The notes: generated by a model from the letters alone, not told the origin. A stretch of 64,000 bases of DNA from Ruminococcaceae bacterium P7 (GCA_900100595.1 FMUA01000008.1:79348-143347); one strand, 5' to 3'. Positions 27,920 to 38,501 are shown, counted from the first letter of the stretch. Program-made: numbers and translations.

Positions 27920-29428
27920 ATGTTGTATAACAGCACTCAGAATGCGGCAGAGGTAGTCTCCGCGGCGCAGGCGATCGCGCAGGGCATTTCCAAGGATGGC
28001 GGGCTGTTCGTACCGCAGGAGTTTCCTCACTATGATGAGGCAGCCTTCAAGGCATTGCTCAAGGAGGACTACAAGGGCAGAGCCAAAAAGGTATTCTCCG
28101 ATTTTCTCAGCGACTTTACGCGCGAGGAAATTGACGACTGTGTTGAGAAGGCGTACACAGCCGAGAAGTTCGGCGGTGAAAATCCCGCTCCCATCGCATA
28201 CACAGCACTGAACGGCAAATCCCTGAATATTCTTGAGCTGTGGCACGGACCCACCTGTGCTTTCAAGGATATGGCGCTGCAGATTCTTCCTCATTTGTTG
28301 ACGAAGTCCCTTAAAAAGACAAACGACGGCAAGGACGCTGTGATTCTTGTCGCGACTTCGGGCGATACAGGCAAGGCGGCGCTGGAAGGCTTCAAGGACG
28401 TCGAGCACACCAAGATTCTCGTGTTCTATCCCGTCAACGGCGTCAGCCCCATGCAGAAGCATCAGATGAACACACAGGAAGGCAGCAACGTCAGAGTATG
28501 CGCGATCAAGGGCAACTTTGACGATGCGCAGACAGGCGTGAAAAAAATCTTTACCACACCCGCTGTCGCCGAGAAGCTTGCCGAGAACAATATGCTTTTC
28601 TCATCCGCGAACTCCATCAACTGGGGCAGACTGCTTCCCCAGATTGTTTACTATATCTCCGCTTACTGCGATCTGGTCAACGACGGCAAAATCGCGTTTG
28701 GCGAAGAAATCAATGTCGTTGTTCCCACGGGTAACTTCGGCAACATCCTCGCATCCTATTACGCGAGCCTGATGGGACTTCCCATCAAGAAGTTTATCTG
28801 CGCGTCCAATTCCAACAACGTGCTGACCGACTTCATCAATACAGGCGTATATGATAAGAACAGACACTTCTTCACCACGATTTCGCCCTCAATGGATATT
28901 CTCGTATCCAGCAACCTCGAAAGACTGCTCTATAAGCTCTCAGGCAACAGCGACGCCACCACCAAGGAATGGATGACCGCGCTCAAGACTGAAGGTAAAT
29001 ATGAGGTCTCCGACGACGTCAAGGCGTTCATGCAGGAGAAGTTCTTCGGCGGCTTCTGCGATGACGGCGCGACTCAGTCCACTATCCGCGCGTTGTTTAA
29101 GGAGAGTCACTACCTTGCCGATACTCACACCGCCGTTGCGGTCAATGTCTATGAGCAGTATGTTGCCAAGACAGGCGATGTCACTCCGGCGATCATCGCG
29201 TCCACCGCAAGCCCCTACAAGTTCTCACATTCCGTTCTCGAGGCTGTCGCGCCGTCTGAGGCGCTCCCCGAAAACGAGTTTGACATGGTCGATATGCTCC
29301 ATGAGTTGACCGATATGCCTGTTCCTGCTCCTCTTGCGGGACTCAAGGACAAGGCGGCGCGGTTCTCTGATGTGACGGCTGCGGACGAGATGCAGGACTA
29401 TGTGCTGAAGGCACTCTCCATCGAATAA
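27920..29428 (+). CDS. thrC: Threonine synthase
   Basis: This PLP enzyme converts O-phosphohomoserine to threonine. The PLP lysine is in the motif GPTCAFKDMALQ near residue 115, the phosphate-binding loop is VATSGDTGKAAL, and FSSANSINWGRLLPQ marks the long (yeast/E. coli-like) class; 502 residues agree with that class. An AAAGGAAG site precedes the ATG. It has its own promoter, and no leader peptide rich in Thr/Ile codons was seen. Confidence 0.97.
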   Translation: MLYNSTQNAAEVVSAAQAIAQGISKDGGLFVPQEFPHYDEAAFKALLKEDYKGRAKKVFSDFLSDFTREEIDDCVEKAYTAEKFGGENPAPIAYTALNGKSLNILELWHGPTCAFKDMALQILPHLLTKSLKKTNDGKDAVILVATSGDTGKAALEGFKDVEHTKILVFYPVNGVSPMQKHQMNTQEGSNVRVCAIKGNFDDAQTGVKKIFTTPAVAEKLAENNMLFSSANSINWGRLLPQIVYYISAYCDLVNDGKIAFGEEINVVVPTGNFGNILASYYASLMGLPIKKFICASNSNNVLTDFINTGVYDKNRHFFTTISPSMDILVSSNLERLLYKLSGNSDATTKEWMTALKTEGKYEVSDDVKAFMQEKFFGGFCDDGATQSTIRALFKESHYLADTHTAVAVNVYEQYVAKTGDVTPAIIASTASPYKFSHSVLEAVAPSEALPENEFDMVDMLHELTDMPVPAPLAGLKDKAARFSDVTAADEMQDYVLKALSIE

Positions 29429-30117
29429 TGGCGCTCTACGCAATCGGAGATTTACACCTTTCGCTCGGCGAGGATAAGCCGATGGATATTTTTGCGGGCT
29501 GGAACGACTATGTTTCACGCCTGGAAGAGAATTGGCGCAAGCTCGTAACGGACGATGATACTGTTGTCATTGTGGGTGATATTTCCTGGGCAATGAAGCT
29601 CGAGGACACTTACACCGACTTTCAATTTATTGACGATTTACCCGGCAAAAAGCTGTTTTTGAAGGGAAACCACGACTATTGGTGGGGCACAAAAAGCAAG
29701 ATGGAAGCGTATCTTGCCCAAAAAGGGCTGAACAGCATTTCCATTCTGTTCAACAACGCCTTTGTCTGCGGCGACTATGCCGTCTGCGGAACACGCGGCT
29801 GGTTTCTCGAGAACGATACCCCTGAGGACATCAAGGTGCTCAACCGCGAGGTGGGCAGATTGCAGATGTCCCTGAGTGCAGCGGAGCAGACAGGCAAAGA
29901 TCCTGTCGTATTCCTGCACTATCCGCCGTATTACCGCGGAATTGCCTGCGAGGAGATCATGAACGTGTTGGTGGAGCATAACATCAAAAAGTGTTACTAC
30001 GGTCACATTCACGGAAAAAAGAATTTCCGCCTTGCCTGCGAGGGCGTGTACAGGGGCGTTGATTTCACGCTGGTTTCGGGAGACAGGATCGGCTTTATGC
30101 CTGTCTTGGTCAGATAA
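29428..30117 (+). CDS. Metallophosphoesterase
   Basis: This 229-residue protein belongs to the calcineurin-like phosphoesterase superfamily. Metal ligands are visible in order: AIGDLHL (Asp-x-His), IVGDISWAM (Gly-Asp), LKGNHDYWWG (Gly-Asn-His-Asp), LHYPP (His) and YGHIHG (Gly-His-x-His). The substrate is unknown; the family is widespread in clostridia without assignment. Its ATG overlaps the thrC stop by one base (TAATG), so it is co-translated with thrC. Confidence 0.9.
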   Translation: MALYAIGDLHLSLGEDKPMDIFAGWNDYVSRLEENWRKLVTDDDTVVIVGDISWAMKLEDTYTDFQFIDDLPGKKLFLKGNHDYWWGTKSKMEAYLAQKGLNSISILFNNAFVCGDYAVCGTRGWFLENDTPEDIKVLNREVGRLQMSLSAAEQTGKDPVVFLHYPPYYRGIACEEIMNVLVEHNIKKCYYGHIHGKKNFRLACEGVYRGVDFTLVSGDRIGFMPVLVR

Positions 30118-30118
30118 C

Positions 30119-30147
30119 TTGATTTATAAGAAAAGTTATGATATAAT
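30119..30147 (+). promoter_or_regulatory. Sigma-A promoter of tig
   Basis: TTGATT (30119-30124) and TATAAT (30142-30147), 17-base spacer, 43 bases before tig. Confidence 0.84.
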
Positions 30148-30190
30148 AAAGCGATAACTATCAAAAGAATCATTAATGGAGGAATTAAAA

Positions 30191-31471
30191 ATGGCACTGA
30201 AAGAATGTTTAAAGAAGGAAGCGGCAAACGCTTATGAGCTGACCGTCTCCGTAGACGGCGAGATTTTTGAAAAAGCGATCAACAAGGTATATAAGAAGCA
30301 GGTCAAGAAGATCAACATTCCCGGATTCAGAAAGGGCAAGGCTCCCAGACATATCATCGAGAGAATGTACGGCACTGAGGTGTTCTATGATGACGCGATG
30401 CAGGAGTGCTATCCCGACGCTCTCTATGAGGCAGCCAAGGAACAGGGTCTTGAAATCGTCGCGGTTGAGAAGCTCGAGGCGATCGAGGCAGGCAAGGACG
30501 GCTTCACGTTCAAGACCGATATCATTGTAAAGCCCACCCTGACCGTAGACGGCTACAAGGGCTTTGAGATCGAGAAGAAGTCCACCGAGGTCACCGACGA
30601 GCTCGTTGACGAGGAGATCGAGAAGGTCAGAGACCGCAACTCCCGTATGGTTACCGTTGAGGACAGAGCGGCTGAGATCGGCGACACCGTTGTATTTGAC
30701 TTTGAAGGCTTCACCGACGGCGTTCCCTTCGAGGGCGGCAAGGCGGAGAACTACAGCCTTGCTCTCGGTTCCGGCAACTTCATTCCCGGCTTTGAGGAGC
30801 AGCTGGTCGGTCACTCCACAGGCGAGGAATTCAGTATCAATGTAACATTCCCCGAGGAGTATCAGGCAGAGGAGCTCAAGGGCAAGGATGCGGAGTTCAA
30901 GATCAACCTCCACGAAATCAAGACCAAGGAGCTTCCCGAGGTTGACGACGAGTTCGTAAAGGACGTTTCCGATAAGGAGACTCTCGACGAGTACAAGGTT
31001 CAGCTCAGAGCAGAGATCGCAAAGAGACTCGCTGACGAGGCGGAAAAGGACGTTGACAACCAGATTTCCGAGAAGCTGATCGCGCTTGCGACGGACGAGA
31101 TTCCCGAGGCAATGTATGACAACCAGGCGAGCGACATGGTAAGAGATTTTGACATGCGCCTGCGTTCACAGGGCATGGATCTCAACACCTACATGCAGTA
31201 CATGGGCACCGATGTAAACGGTCTCAAGGCTATGTACAAGGATGAGGCGGAGAAGAGGGTTAAGCTCAGACTCGTTCTCGAGGCGATCGCCGCTCAGGAA
31301 AACATCGAAGTAACCGAGGAAGTTCTTGACGCGGAATACGGCAAGATGGCTGAGGCTTACAAGATGGACGTAGAAAAGGTGAAGGCTGCCGTGCCCGCAG
31401 ATTCTCTGACCGAGGATCTCAAGGTTCAGAAGGCGCTTGAGCTTGTAAAAAACAACGCGGTTATTAAATAA
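30191..31471 (+). CDS. tig: Trigger factor
   Basis: Trigger factor is the ribosome-bound chaperone and peptidyl-prolyl isomerase. The ribosome-binding signature GFRKGKAP is near residue 45, the FKBP-type PPIase domain ([13 protein letters not shown] to FPEEY) covers about residues 155-240, and the helical chaperone arms fill the C-terminus. ATG 30191 follows GGAGGAATTA. tig, clpP, clpX and lon lie in succession, the common Firmicutes protein-quality-control order. Confidence 0.98.
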   Translation: MALKECLKKEAANAYELTVSVDGEIFEKAINKVYKKQVKKINIPGFRKGKAPRHIIERMYGTEVFYDDAMQECYPDALYEAAKEQGLEIVAVEKLEAIEAGKDGFTFKTDIIVKPTLTVDGYKGFEIEKKSTEVTDELVDEEIEKVRDRNSRMVTVEDRAAEIGDTVVFDFEGFTDGVPFEGGKAENYSLALGSGNFIPGFEEQLVGHSTGEEFSINVTFPEEYQAEELKGKDAEFKINLHEIKTKELPEVDDEFVKDVSDKETLDEYKVQLRAEIAKRLADEAEKDVDNQISEKLIALATDEIPEAMYDNQASDMVRDFDMRLRSQGMDLNTYMQYMGTDVNGLKAMYKDEAEKRVKLRLVLEAIAAQENIEVTEEVLDAEYGKMAEAYKMDVEKVKAAVPADSLTEDLKVQKALELVKNNAVIK

Positions 31472-31530
31472 GGAAACTTCTGAATAATCCATCAATACCG
31501 CGATACAATAAATCAGAAAGGGTTGATAGT

Positions 31531-32112
31531 ATGGCATTGGTACCGTATGTTGTGGAACAGACCAACCGCGGCGAGCGTTCCTACGATATTTATTCAAGAC
31601 TGTTAAATGACAGAATCATTATGTTGCATGACGAGGTCAACAGCGCGACCGCAAGCGTTGTTGTTGCGCAGTTGCTTTATCTCGAAAGTCAGGACCCCAC
31701 AAAGGATATCAGCCTTTACATCAACAGCCCCGGCGGCAGTGTGACTGACGGCTTGGCAATTTACGACACCATGCAGTATATCAAGTGCGATGTTTCCACG
31801 ATTTGCATGGGAATGGCGGCGAGCATGGGCGCTTTCCTGCTTTCCGCAGGCACAAAGGGCAAAAGATTGGCGCTGCCGAACAGTACCATCATGATTCATC
31901 AGCCTCTCGGCGGCTACAAGGGTCAGGCTACCGACATGGAGATTCACACTCGCTACATGCTCGACACCAAGGCGCGTCTGAACCGGATTCTTTCGGAGAA
32001 CACAGGCAAGCCGTTGGATGTTGTCAAGGCGGACACCGAGCGTGATAATTTCATGACCGCGCAGGAAGCGCTGGAATACGGCTTGATTGATAAGGTAATT
32101 GACAAAAGATAA
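31531..32112 (+). CDS. clpP: ATP-dependent Clp protease proteolytic subunit
   Basis: ClpP is the serine protease that forms the 14-mer degradation chamber. The catalytic triad is complete: Ser in [12 protein letters not shown], His in MIHQPLGG and Asp in ADTERDNFM. The 193-residue length is typical, with a short propeptide-like start [10 protein letters not shown]. clpX follows after 14 bases, so the partner ATPase is co-expressed. Confidence 0.98.
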   Translation: MALVPYVVEQTNRGERSYDIYSRLLNDRIIMLHDEVNSATASVVVAQLLYLESQDPTKDISLYINSPGGSVTDGLAIYDTMQYIKCDVSTICMGMAASMGAFLLSAGTKGKRLALPNSTIMIHQPLGGYKGQATDMEIHTRYMLDTKARLNRILSENTGKPLDVVKADTERDNFMTAQEALEYGLIDKVIDKR

Positions 32113-32126
32113 GGTGAGATTATCTC

Positions 32127-33458
32127 ATGGCTAATAAAAACAACGACAAGGAAATCTACTGTTCCTTCTGTGGCAAGCCGCAGGATCTGGTGTCCAGGCT
32201 TATCGCGGGCAGCGGCGCCTATATATGCGACCGCTGCGTGGAGCTGTGCATGAACATCATCGAACAGTCAGGCGAGGTTGAACGCGACAGAGATCGCGAG
32301 TATTCTCCGTCTGCTCCCGAAATGTCCGAGGAGGATTTTGCCGCGCTTTTGAAGCCAAAGGAAATCAAGGCAATCCTAGACGAATATGTCATCGGTCAGG
32401 ATGACGCCAAGGTTACGCTGAGCGTAGCTGTCTATAACCACTATAAACGCGCCTTTGCGGGCGACAACAGCGTTGATTTCGCAAAGAGCAATGTCCTTCT
32501 TCTCGGACCCACGGGCGTCGGCAAGACGCTGCTTGCGCAGACGCTGGCCAAAGCGCTTGACGTGCCCTTTGCAATCGCGGACGCGACCACGCTGACCGAA
32601 GCGGGCTATGTAGGTGAGGATGTTGAAAACATCCTGCTCAAGCTGATTCAGGCAGCGGATTATGATATCGAACGCGCGGAGCGCGGCATCATCTATATCG
32701 ATGAGATTGACAAAATTGCGCGTAAGAGCGAAAACCCGTCCATTACACGCGACGTCAGCGGTGAGGGCGTGCAGCAGGCATTGCTTAAAATCGTGGAAGG
32801 AACCCTTGCCAATGTACCTCCTCATGGCGGAAGAAAGCATCCGCAACAGGAATTCCTTCAAATTGATACAAAGAACATCCTCTTTATCTGCGGAGGCGCT
32901 TTTGACGGTCTCGAGAAAATTGTCGAGAAGCGTCAGGGCAGCTCGGTAATCGGCTTCGGCGCCGATATCAAGTCGAGAAAAGAGCTTGACGAGAGCGATT
33001 GGATGAAGGATGTTGTCGCACGCGATCTGGTCAAGTTCGGTATCATTCCCGAATTAATCGGCAGATTGCCCGTAATCACCGCGCTCAGCGGACTCGATAC
33101 GCAGGCACTTGTTCAGATTCTCACGGTTCCCAAGAACTCGATCGTATCCCAGTACAAAAAGCTCTTTGAGCTGGATGGCGTTGAGCTGTACTTTGAGGAC
33201 GAGGCTCTCGAGGCGATCGCGCAGCAGGCGTATGACCAAAAGACGGGCGCAAGAGGACTGCGCGGCATCATGGAGAGTATTCTCAAGGATTTGATGTTTG
33301 AGACGCCGTCCGATACTACGATTGAGAAGATCATCATTACCAAGGCGGTTGTCACCGACAAGGAGCAGCCGCAGATCACAAGGAAAAAGGAGAAATCTGC
33401 TTTTTCCCTGAAGATGCCGAAGAAAGAAAAGCGTTCCAAGAGAAGCTCGGCGTCGTAA
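32127..33458 (+). CDS. clpX: ATP-dependent Clp protease ATP-binding subunit ClpX
   Basis: ClpX unfolds substrates and feeds ClpP. The N-terminal zinc-binding domain has CSFCGKP and CDRCVELC. The AAA+ core has Walker [16 protein letters not shown], the pore loop GYVGEDVE, Walker [12 protein letters not shown] and the sensor-2 GARGLRG. The IGF-type loop that docks on ClpP appears as VIGFGAD. A lysine/serine-rich tail ([10 protein letters not shown]) ends the 443 residues. Two hairpins separate it from lon. Confidence 0.98.
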   Translation: MANKNNDKEIYCSFCGKPQDLVSRLIAGSGAYICDRCVELCMNIIEQSGEVERDRDREYSPSAPEMSEEDFAALLKPKEIKAILDEYVIGQDDAKVTLSVAVYNHYKRAFAGDNSVDFAKSNVLLLGPTGVGKTLLAQTLAKALDVPFAIADATTLTEAGYVGEDVENILLKLIQAADYDIERAERGIIYIDEIDKIARKSENPSITRDVSGEGVQQALLKIVEGTLANVPPHGGRKHPQQEFLQIDTKNILFICGGAFDGLEKIVEKRQGSSVIGFGADIKSRKELDESDWMKDVVARDLVKFGIIPELIGRLPVITALSGLDTQALVQILTVPKNSIVSQYKKLFELDGVELYFEDEALEAIAQQAYDQKTGARGLRGIMESILKDLMFETPSDTTIEKIIITKAVVTDKEQPQITRKKEKSAFSLKMPKKEKRSKRSSAS

Positions 33459-33551
33459 AGCTACCGAAGCGGTAGCTCGTATACTGCTAAAACTGTTTTC
33501 GGGCAACACCGCTGCGGCAACTGCCGTTTTTGCGGTGTTGCCCGATTTTTG
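33459..33551 (+). terminator. Two hairpins between clpX and lon, the second a terminator
   Basis: Directly after the clpX stop is a perfect 8-bp hairpin (33459-33466 with 33470-33477, loop AAG). It is followed by a larger element with 13-bp perfect arms (33500-33512 and 33532-33544) enclosing a small CGGCA/TGCCG hairpin, then ATTTTTG. The second has the form of an intrinsic terminator; the T run is short. Confidence 0.78.
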
Positions 33552-33589
33552 ATAGAAAGAGAGCATATGGCTCTCGGAAAGGAGACACA

Positions 33590-35992
33590 ATGGAATCTCA
33601 AAATAAAGACACCTTGATTGTCCCTGTATTGCCTTTGAGAGGCTTGGTTGTTTTTCCAAAGTCCCTGATTCATTTTGATGTGGGCAGACAGAAAAGCATT
33701 ACCGCAATTCATAAAGCGATGAAGCATAATCAGTTGATTTTTCTGTCTGCGCAGATTGACGCGACGAACAGTGAACCGAAGCTGGTAGATGTTTATTCCG
33801 TAGGCGTTGTCGCCAAGATTGTGCAGGTGCTCAAACAGCCCGAGAATATCACGCGGATTGTGATTGAGGGCAAGTACAGAGCGCGTATCATTTCGCCTGT
33901 GCAGGATGCGGAAGGTCTGATGGCGGAGATCGAGCCGTTGACCGACCAGATCAAGCTCCCGAGTGATATGGATATCGCGCTGATGCGTGCGGTGAAAAAG
34001 GAGTTTGAGGAATATCTTTCCATTTCACCCGCGATGCCTGCGGATATTATTTTCAAAGTTGCCCTTTGCAGAAGCGCGGGCGAGCTGGCGGATTATATTG
34101 CCGCGAACATGGCGCTGGATTACCAGACAAAACAGAGTATTCTTGAAATAATTGATTCTTCCGAGCGGTTGAAGGACGTTCTCGACGTCCTTGTTAATGA
34201 AAATTATATTCTCCGTCTGGAAAACGAAATCAGTCACAAGGCGAAGCAGCGCATTGATGAAAGTCAGCGCGACTTTTTCCTGCGTGAGCAAAAGCGTGTG
34301 ATTGAGGAGGAACTGGGAGAGGACGACAATCCTGTTGAGGACGCGGAGGAGTACGCGAACAGAATCATCGAGCTGAAGCTTGATAAAAAGAGCGAGGACG
34401 TTCTGCTCAAGGAGTGCCGCAAGCTGATGAAAATGCCGTACGGCAGCCAGGAGGCGTCCGTGATCCGCAGTTATCTGGACACGGTTCTCGATTTGCCGTG
34501 GCACCATGCGACCAAGGATAAAATCGTCATATCCCGCATCCGCAAGGAACTGGATAAAACGCATTTCGGCCTTGAAAAAATCAAGGACAGAATCATTGAA
34601 CAGCTTGCTGTCAGAAAGCTCAGCACCAAGCAAAAGGGACAGATCATCTGCTTTGTAGGTCCTCCGGGCGTCGGCAAGACGTCGATAGCCAAATCCATCG
34701 CGGACGCTATCGGAAGAAACAGCCAGCGAATCGCACTCGGCGGCGTAAGGGATGAAGCGGAAATCCGCGGTCACCGCCGCACCTACATAGGCTCTATTCC
34801 CGGACGCATTATCGCGGCGATTCAGAATGCGGGCACCAACAACCCTGTTCTGATTCTTGACGAAGTGGACAAGCTTGGCAGCGACTACAAGGGCGATCCG
34901 ACCTCCGCGCTGCTCGAGGTACTCGACAGCGAGCAGAACAGCAAGTTTGTTGACCACTATATCGATATTCCCTTTGATCTGTCTAATGTCATGTTTATTA
35001 CAACGGCGAACGACCTAGGTACGATACCCGCACCGTTGCGAGACAGAATGGAGATTATCGAAATCAACAGCTATACCCGTGAGGAAAAGTTCTATATTGC
35101 GAAGAAGCATTTGATTCCCAAGCAGCTGGAGCTGTGTGGATTTTCTTCAAAAGAATTAAAATTCACGCAGAAGGGAATCTATTCATTGATTGATTTCTAT
35201 ACCCGCGAAGCGGGTGTCAGAACGCTGGAACGCACGATTGCCAACCTCATGCGCAAGTGCGCGGTAGAAAAGCTCGAGCAGGGCAAGGAGAGCTTCAAAA
35301 TAGATGAAGCGGAGATTGAGCGTCTGCTCGGTCACAAGAAGTATCTGCCTGAGCAGTTGAACAAAAAGGACGAAATCGGTATTGTCAACGGACTTGCATG
35401 GACGTCGGTCGGCGGTGAGCTGTTGCCGATAGAAGTCGCTCTGATGGACGGCACGGGCAAGCTGGAGCTGACAGGTTCTCTTGGCGACGTTATGAAGGAG
35501 AGCGCGAAAATCGCGGTCAACTGCATCCGCAGTCACGCGGACGTGCTCGGAATTGATTCGAATTTCTATAAGAATAAAGATATCCATATTCATGCGCCGG
35601 AGGGTGCGGTGCCCAAGGACGGACCTTCTGCAGGTATCACGATGGCGACAGCTATCTATTCCGCGCTGTCCTCCAAGGCAATCCGTCACGATATCGCGAT
35701 GACGGGAGAAATCACCCTGCGCGGCAGGGTACTGCCCATCGGCGGATTAAAGGAAAAGAGCATGGCTGCCTACAAGCACGGTATAGCGACTGTTATTATC
35801 CCGAAGCTCAACGAGCCTGATGTGGAGGAGTGCGATGCCGCTGTCAGGGAGCATGTCAATTTTGTCGCTGTCGAGAGCCTGCAGGATGTGCTTAAATGCG
35901 CGATCATTGACCCTGTGCAGCTTACTGACAGGGAATGGAACCGATCTTACTTTCCGGTCAAAAAGGCGAATCTCGCCCGCGTTACGCAGTAA
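33590..35992 (+). CDS. lon: Lon protease
   Basis: Lon is an ATP-dependent serine protease for misfolded and regulatory proteins. The N-terminal LON domain starts LIVPVLPLRGLVVFP. The AAA+ module has GPPGVGKTSIAKSIA and LILDEVDKLG. The protease domain holds the catalytic Ser in PKDGPSAGITMA and Lys in GGLKEKSMAAYKHG. ATG 33590 follows AAAGGAGA; upstream codons in the same frame lack a ribosome site. Full length at 800 residues. engB follows after 11 bases. Confidence 0.98.
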   Translation: MESQNKDTLIVPVLPLRGLVVFPKSLIHFDVGRQKSITAIHKAMKHNQLIFLSAQIDATNSEPKLVDVYSVGVVAKIVQVLKQPENITRIVIEGKYRARIISPVQDAEGLMAEIEPLTDQIKLPSDMDIALMRAVKKEFEEYLSISPAMPADIIFKVALCRSAGELADYIAANMALDYQTKQSILEIIDSSERLKDVLDVLVNENYILRLENEISHKAKQRIDESQRDFFLREQKRVIEEELGEDDNPVEDAEEYANRIIELKLDKKSEDVLLKECRKLMKMPYGSQEASVIRSYLDTVLDLPWHHATKDKIVISRIRKELDKTHFGLEKIKDRIIEQLAVRKLSTKQKGQIICFVGPPGVGKTSIAKSIADAIGRNSQRIALGGVRDEAEIRGHRRTYIGSIPGRIIAAIQNAGTNNPVLILDEVDKLGSDYKGDPTSALLEVLDSEQNSKFVDHYIDIPFDLSNVMFITTANDLGTIPAPLRDRMEIIEINSYTREEKFYIAKKHLIPKQLELCGFSSKELKFTQKGIYSLIDFYTREAGVRTLERTIANLMRKCAVEKLEQGKESFKIDEAEIERLLGHKKYLPEQLNKKDEIGIVNGLAWTSVGGELLPIEVALMDGTGKLELTGSLGDVMKESAKIAVNCIRSHADVLGIDSNFYKNKDIHIHAPEGAVPKDGPSAGITMATAIYSALSSKAIRHDIAMTGEITLRGRVLPIGGLKEKSMAAYKHGIATVIIPKLNEPDVEECDAAVREHVNFVAVESLQDVLKCAIIDPVQLTDREWNRSYFPVKKANLARVTQ

Positions 35993-36003
35993 GGAGGGCG
36001 CCT

Positions 36004-36606
36004 GTGAATTTTAACGAAGTCAGTTTTGAATATGCCGCGGGAACCGTCAATCAGCTTCCCGTGTCTGATTTGCCTGAAATCGTTTTTTCGGGTCATTCCA
36101 ACGTCGGTAAAAGCTCATTGCTCAACAAACTGGTGCAGCGAAAGGCATTGGCGCGCGTGAGCGCACAGCCGGGAAAAACCGCTACCATCAACTTTTATCG
36201 TCTGCAAAGATGCCGATTTGTCGATTTGCCGGGTTACGGTTACGCGAAGGTCTCCAAGGCAGAGAAGGAGCGTTGGGCGAGTCTGGTGGAGGGGTATCTC
36301 TCTTCCGAGAGGAACATCGTTCTGATCGTGCAGATTATTGACATCCGCCACAAGCCGACAAAGGACGATTATGACATGCTGAAGTTTCTCTATGACTGCA
36401 ACGCGCCGTTCGTCATTGTCCTCACGAAAAGGGACAAGCTCAAAAAGATGGCGTATGAAAAGCGGTTGGAGGAGCTGCAGGATGAATTGGAGCTGTTCGA
36501 GGGAATCGAGCTGCTGCCGTTCTCCGCAGTGAGCGGAGAAGGCCTTGATGACATCAAGGAAGTCATCGAGGAGTATATCGAGGGTTACGAGGAGGAAAAC
36601 GAGTAA
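36004..36606 (+). CDS. engB: Ribosome biogenesis GTP-binding protein YsxC/EngB
   Basis: This essential GTPase takes part in 50S assembly. G1 is GHSNVGKSSLLNKL, G3 DLPGYG, G4 TKRDKLKK, and the AQPGKTATINFY switch region is clear. GTG 36004 is preceded by AAGGAGGG, so the longer open frame upstream is not used. About 200 residues. Order lon-engB is conserved in Firmicutes. Its stop overlaps the lysA start by one base. Confidence 0.97.
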   Translation: MNFNEVSFEYAAGTVNQLPVSDLPEIVFSGHSNVGKSSLLNKLVQRKALARVSAQPGKTATINFYRLQRCRFVDLPGYGYAKVSKAEKERWASLVEGYLSSERNIVLIVQIIDIRHKPTKDDYDMLKFLYDCNAPFVIVLTKRDKLKKMAYEKRLEELQDELELFEGIELLPFSAVSGEGLDDIKEVIEEYIEGYEEENE

Positions 36607-37886
36607 TGGAAAAGAAACCGTTTCTCACACTGGAGCAGGCAAAGGACATCATCAAGGATATCCCGACCCCGTTCCATGTTTATGATGAAAAGGGTATCAG
36701 AGAGAACGCGAGAGCGCTCAACCGCGCTTTTGCATGGAACAAGGGTTATAAAGAATATTTCGCTGTTAAAGCGACGCCGAATCCATACCTGATGAAGATT
36801 CTGCAGGAAGAGGGCTGCGGCATGGACTGCTCGTCCTATACCGAGCTGATGCTCTGCGAGTCCTGCGGCATCACAGGCGGCGAAATTATGTTCAGCTCGA
36901 ACGTTACGCCCGAGCAGGATATGAAAAAGGCGTATGATCTCGGCGCAAACATCAATCTGGATGATTATACGCACGTGGAATTTATCAAGAAGATCTGCGG
37001 TGTTCCCAAGACGATCTGCTGCCGTTATAATCCGGGCGGGGTGTTCCGCATGGCGGACAGCGAGGATAAAGTGCAGGTCATGGATACTCCCGGTGATTCC
37101 AAGTACGGCATGACCGAGGAGCAGATGGAAAAAGCCTTCCTCGAGCTAAAAGAGGCTGGGGCAGAGGAGTTTGGTATTCATGCTTTCCTTGCCTCCAATA
37201 CGGTTTCCAATGGCTATTATCCCGAGCTTGCGGGCATTCTCTTCCGTTTGGCGGTCAGACTGCGCGAAAAGACGGGTGTACATATCAAGTTTATAAATCT
37301 CTCCGGCGGCGTCGGCGTTGACTACCGTCCCGAGGAGCCCAAGAACGACATTGCCATTATCGGCGAAGGCGTGCGCAAGAAGTTCGAGGAAATTCTCGTT
37401 CCCGCGGGTATGGATGATGTGGCGATCTATACAGAGCTTGGCAGATACATGCTTGCTCCCTTTGGCGCGCTTGTCGCGACTGCGATTCACGAAAAGCATA
37501 TCTATAAGGAATATATCGGTCTGGACGCTTGTGCCGCAAATCTCATGCGTCCGGCAATGTACGGCTCCTATCATCATATCACCGTGCTCGGCAAGGAGAA
37601 TGAGCCCTGCGACCATAAGTATGATGTGACAGGCGGTCTATGTGAGAATAATGACAAGTTTGCGATCGACAGAATGCTGCCGAAGATTGATATCGGCGAT
37701 ATCCTCTATATCCACGACGCGGGCGCTCACGGCTTCTCGATGGGCTACAACTATAACGGAAAGCTCCGCTCTGCGGAGGTGCTGTTCTGTGAGGACGGCA
37801 GCCACAAGCTGATCCGCCGTGCCGAAGAGCCGAAGGATTATTTCGCGACCTTCGATTTCTCAGAGTTCAAAGATCTGACCAAATAA
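36606..37886 (+). CDS. lysA: Diaminopimelate decarboxylase
   Basis: This PLP-dependent fold-III decarboxylase makes lysine from meso-diaminopimelate. The PLP lysine is in FAVKATPNPYL near residue 57. MDCSSYTEL, SGGVGVDYRP, YTELGRYMLAPFGALV and the substrate cysteine/glutamate region (LCENNDKFAIDR) fit the family. An older reading as a generic Orn/Lys/Arg decarboxylase 2 cannot be excluded, but the 426-residue layout favours LysA. It is the last gene of the unit and ends at a strong terminator. Confidence 0.88.
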   Translation: MEKKPFLTLEQAKDIIKDIPTPFHVYDEKGIRENARALNRAFAWNKGYKEYFAVKATPNPYLMKILQEEGCGMDCSSYTELMLCESCGITGGEIMFSSNVTPEQDMKKAYDLGANINLDDYTHVEFIKKICGVPKTICCRYNPGGVFRMADSEDKVQVMDTPGDSKYGMTEEQMEKAFLELKEAGAEEFGIHAFLASNTVSNGYYPELAGILFRLAVRLREKTGVHIKFINLSGGVGVDYRPEEPKNDIAIIGEGVRKKFEEILVPAGMDDVAIYTELGRYMLAPFGALVATAIHEKHIYKEYIGLDACAANLMRPAMYGSYHHITVLGKENEPCDHKYDVTGGLCENNDKFAIDRMLPKIDIGDILYIHDAGAHGFSMGYNYNGKLRSAEVLFCEDGSHKLIRRAEEPKDYFATFDFSEFKDLTK

Positions 37887-37902
37887 AAAGAATACAGCGA
37901 GC

Positions 37903-37943
37903 AAAGCTCCCTTTGTCCATATTCGGACAGAGGGAGCTTTTTT
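37903..37943 (+). terminator. Intrinsic terminator of lysA
   Basis: An extended stem (AAAGCTCCCT...GTCC against GGAC...AGGGAGCTTT) with a small internal mismatch ends in TTTTTT. It also lies between convergent genes (lysA and the XRE gene). Confidence 0.9.
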
Positions 37944-37975
37944 GCGCCGAAAAGCAGTAGGGTAGGGGAGCGGGG

Positions 37976-38188
37976 CTATTTCTTTATCAGCTTCTCGATT
38001 CCCAGAATATAATCTGCCGAGACACGGTAAAGACAGCAAAGGGTAATCAAGTGCCGGATCGGCAGCTCACGCTTGCCGCTTTCGTATTTGCTGTATTGCT
38101 CCTGACGCGTATGCAGGATAAACGCAATCTGCTCCTGCGTGTATCCGTTAGCAACTCTTAATTCCTTCAAACGCTTGCAGTAATCCAT
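37976..38188 (-). CDS. Small XRE-family HTH regulator
   Basis: This 70-residue single-domain Cro/CI-type DNA-binding protein has the sequence pattern RLKELRVANGYTQEQIAFIL, then RQEQYSKYESGKRELP, which is the helix-turn-helix with its recognition helix, and LCCLYRVSADYILGIE. No partner domain is present. It stands alone, reading towards lysA. Its own promoter region contains a TTATACAAA-type motif also found upstream of the recombinase at 41362, so it may autoregulate; that is inference. Confidence 0.92.
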   Translation of the reverse strand: MDYCKRLKELRVANGYTQEQIAFILHTRQEQYSKYESGKRELPIRHLITLCCLYRVSADYILGIEKLIKK

Positions 38189-38241
38189 GAAAACACCCCA
38201 AATAGAAGTTATACAAATAGTAATATTATTCTTTCAACACT

Positions 38242-38271
38242 ATTATAACATGTGAATATGTCCGAATGCAA
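38242..38271 (-). promoter_or_regulatory. Promoter of the XRE gene
   Basis: On the reverse strand TTGCAT (38271-38266) and TATAAT (38247-38242) are spaced by 18 bases. The next 54 bases to the start codon include the TTATACAAA-type motif. Confidence 0.72.
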
Positions 38272-38472
38272 CTAAAAATTATGTTGGGAAGTATGTGAAA
38301 AACCGCCTTACGAATTATACAAAACTTAAAAGTGAATGTGGAATTCTTCAATCCTGCATGAAATTTATGCTGCTATTGTGAAAATTCCGCTCAAAAGAGG
38401 TCTTTTTGTGTCACATTGCTGTATAAAATGCCGAAAAAATGAAATTTTCTCAAAAAAACTTGCAAAAAGCTC

Positions 38473-38501
38473 TTGCAATATTCTTACGGATAGTGTATTA
38501 T
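38473..38501 (+). promoter_or_regulatory. Sigma-A promoter of gdhA
   Basis: TTGCAA (38473-38478) and TATTAT (38496-38501), 17-base spacer. It leaves a leader of about 95 bases that ends in AAGGAGG. Confidence 0.78.

Noticed and set aside
31472..31530. Second copy of the palindromic element end after tig (AAGGAAACTTCTGAATAAT resembles the 46164 terminus)
   Set aside because: Only about 20 bases resemble it and no matching opposite arm is found in the 59-base gap, so chance or a decayed remnant cannot be told apart.
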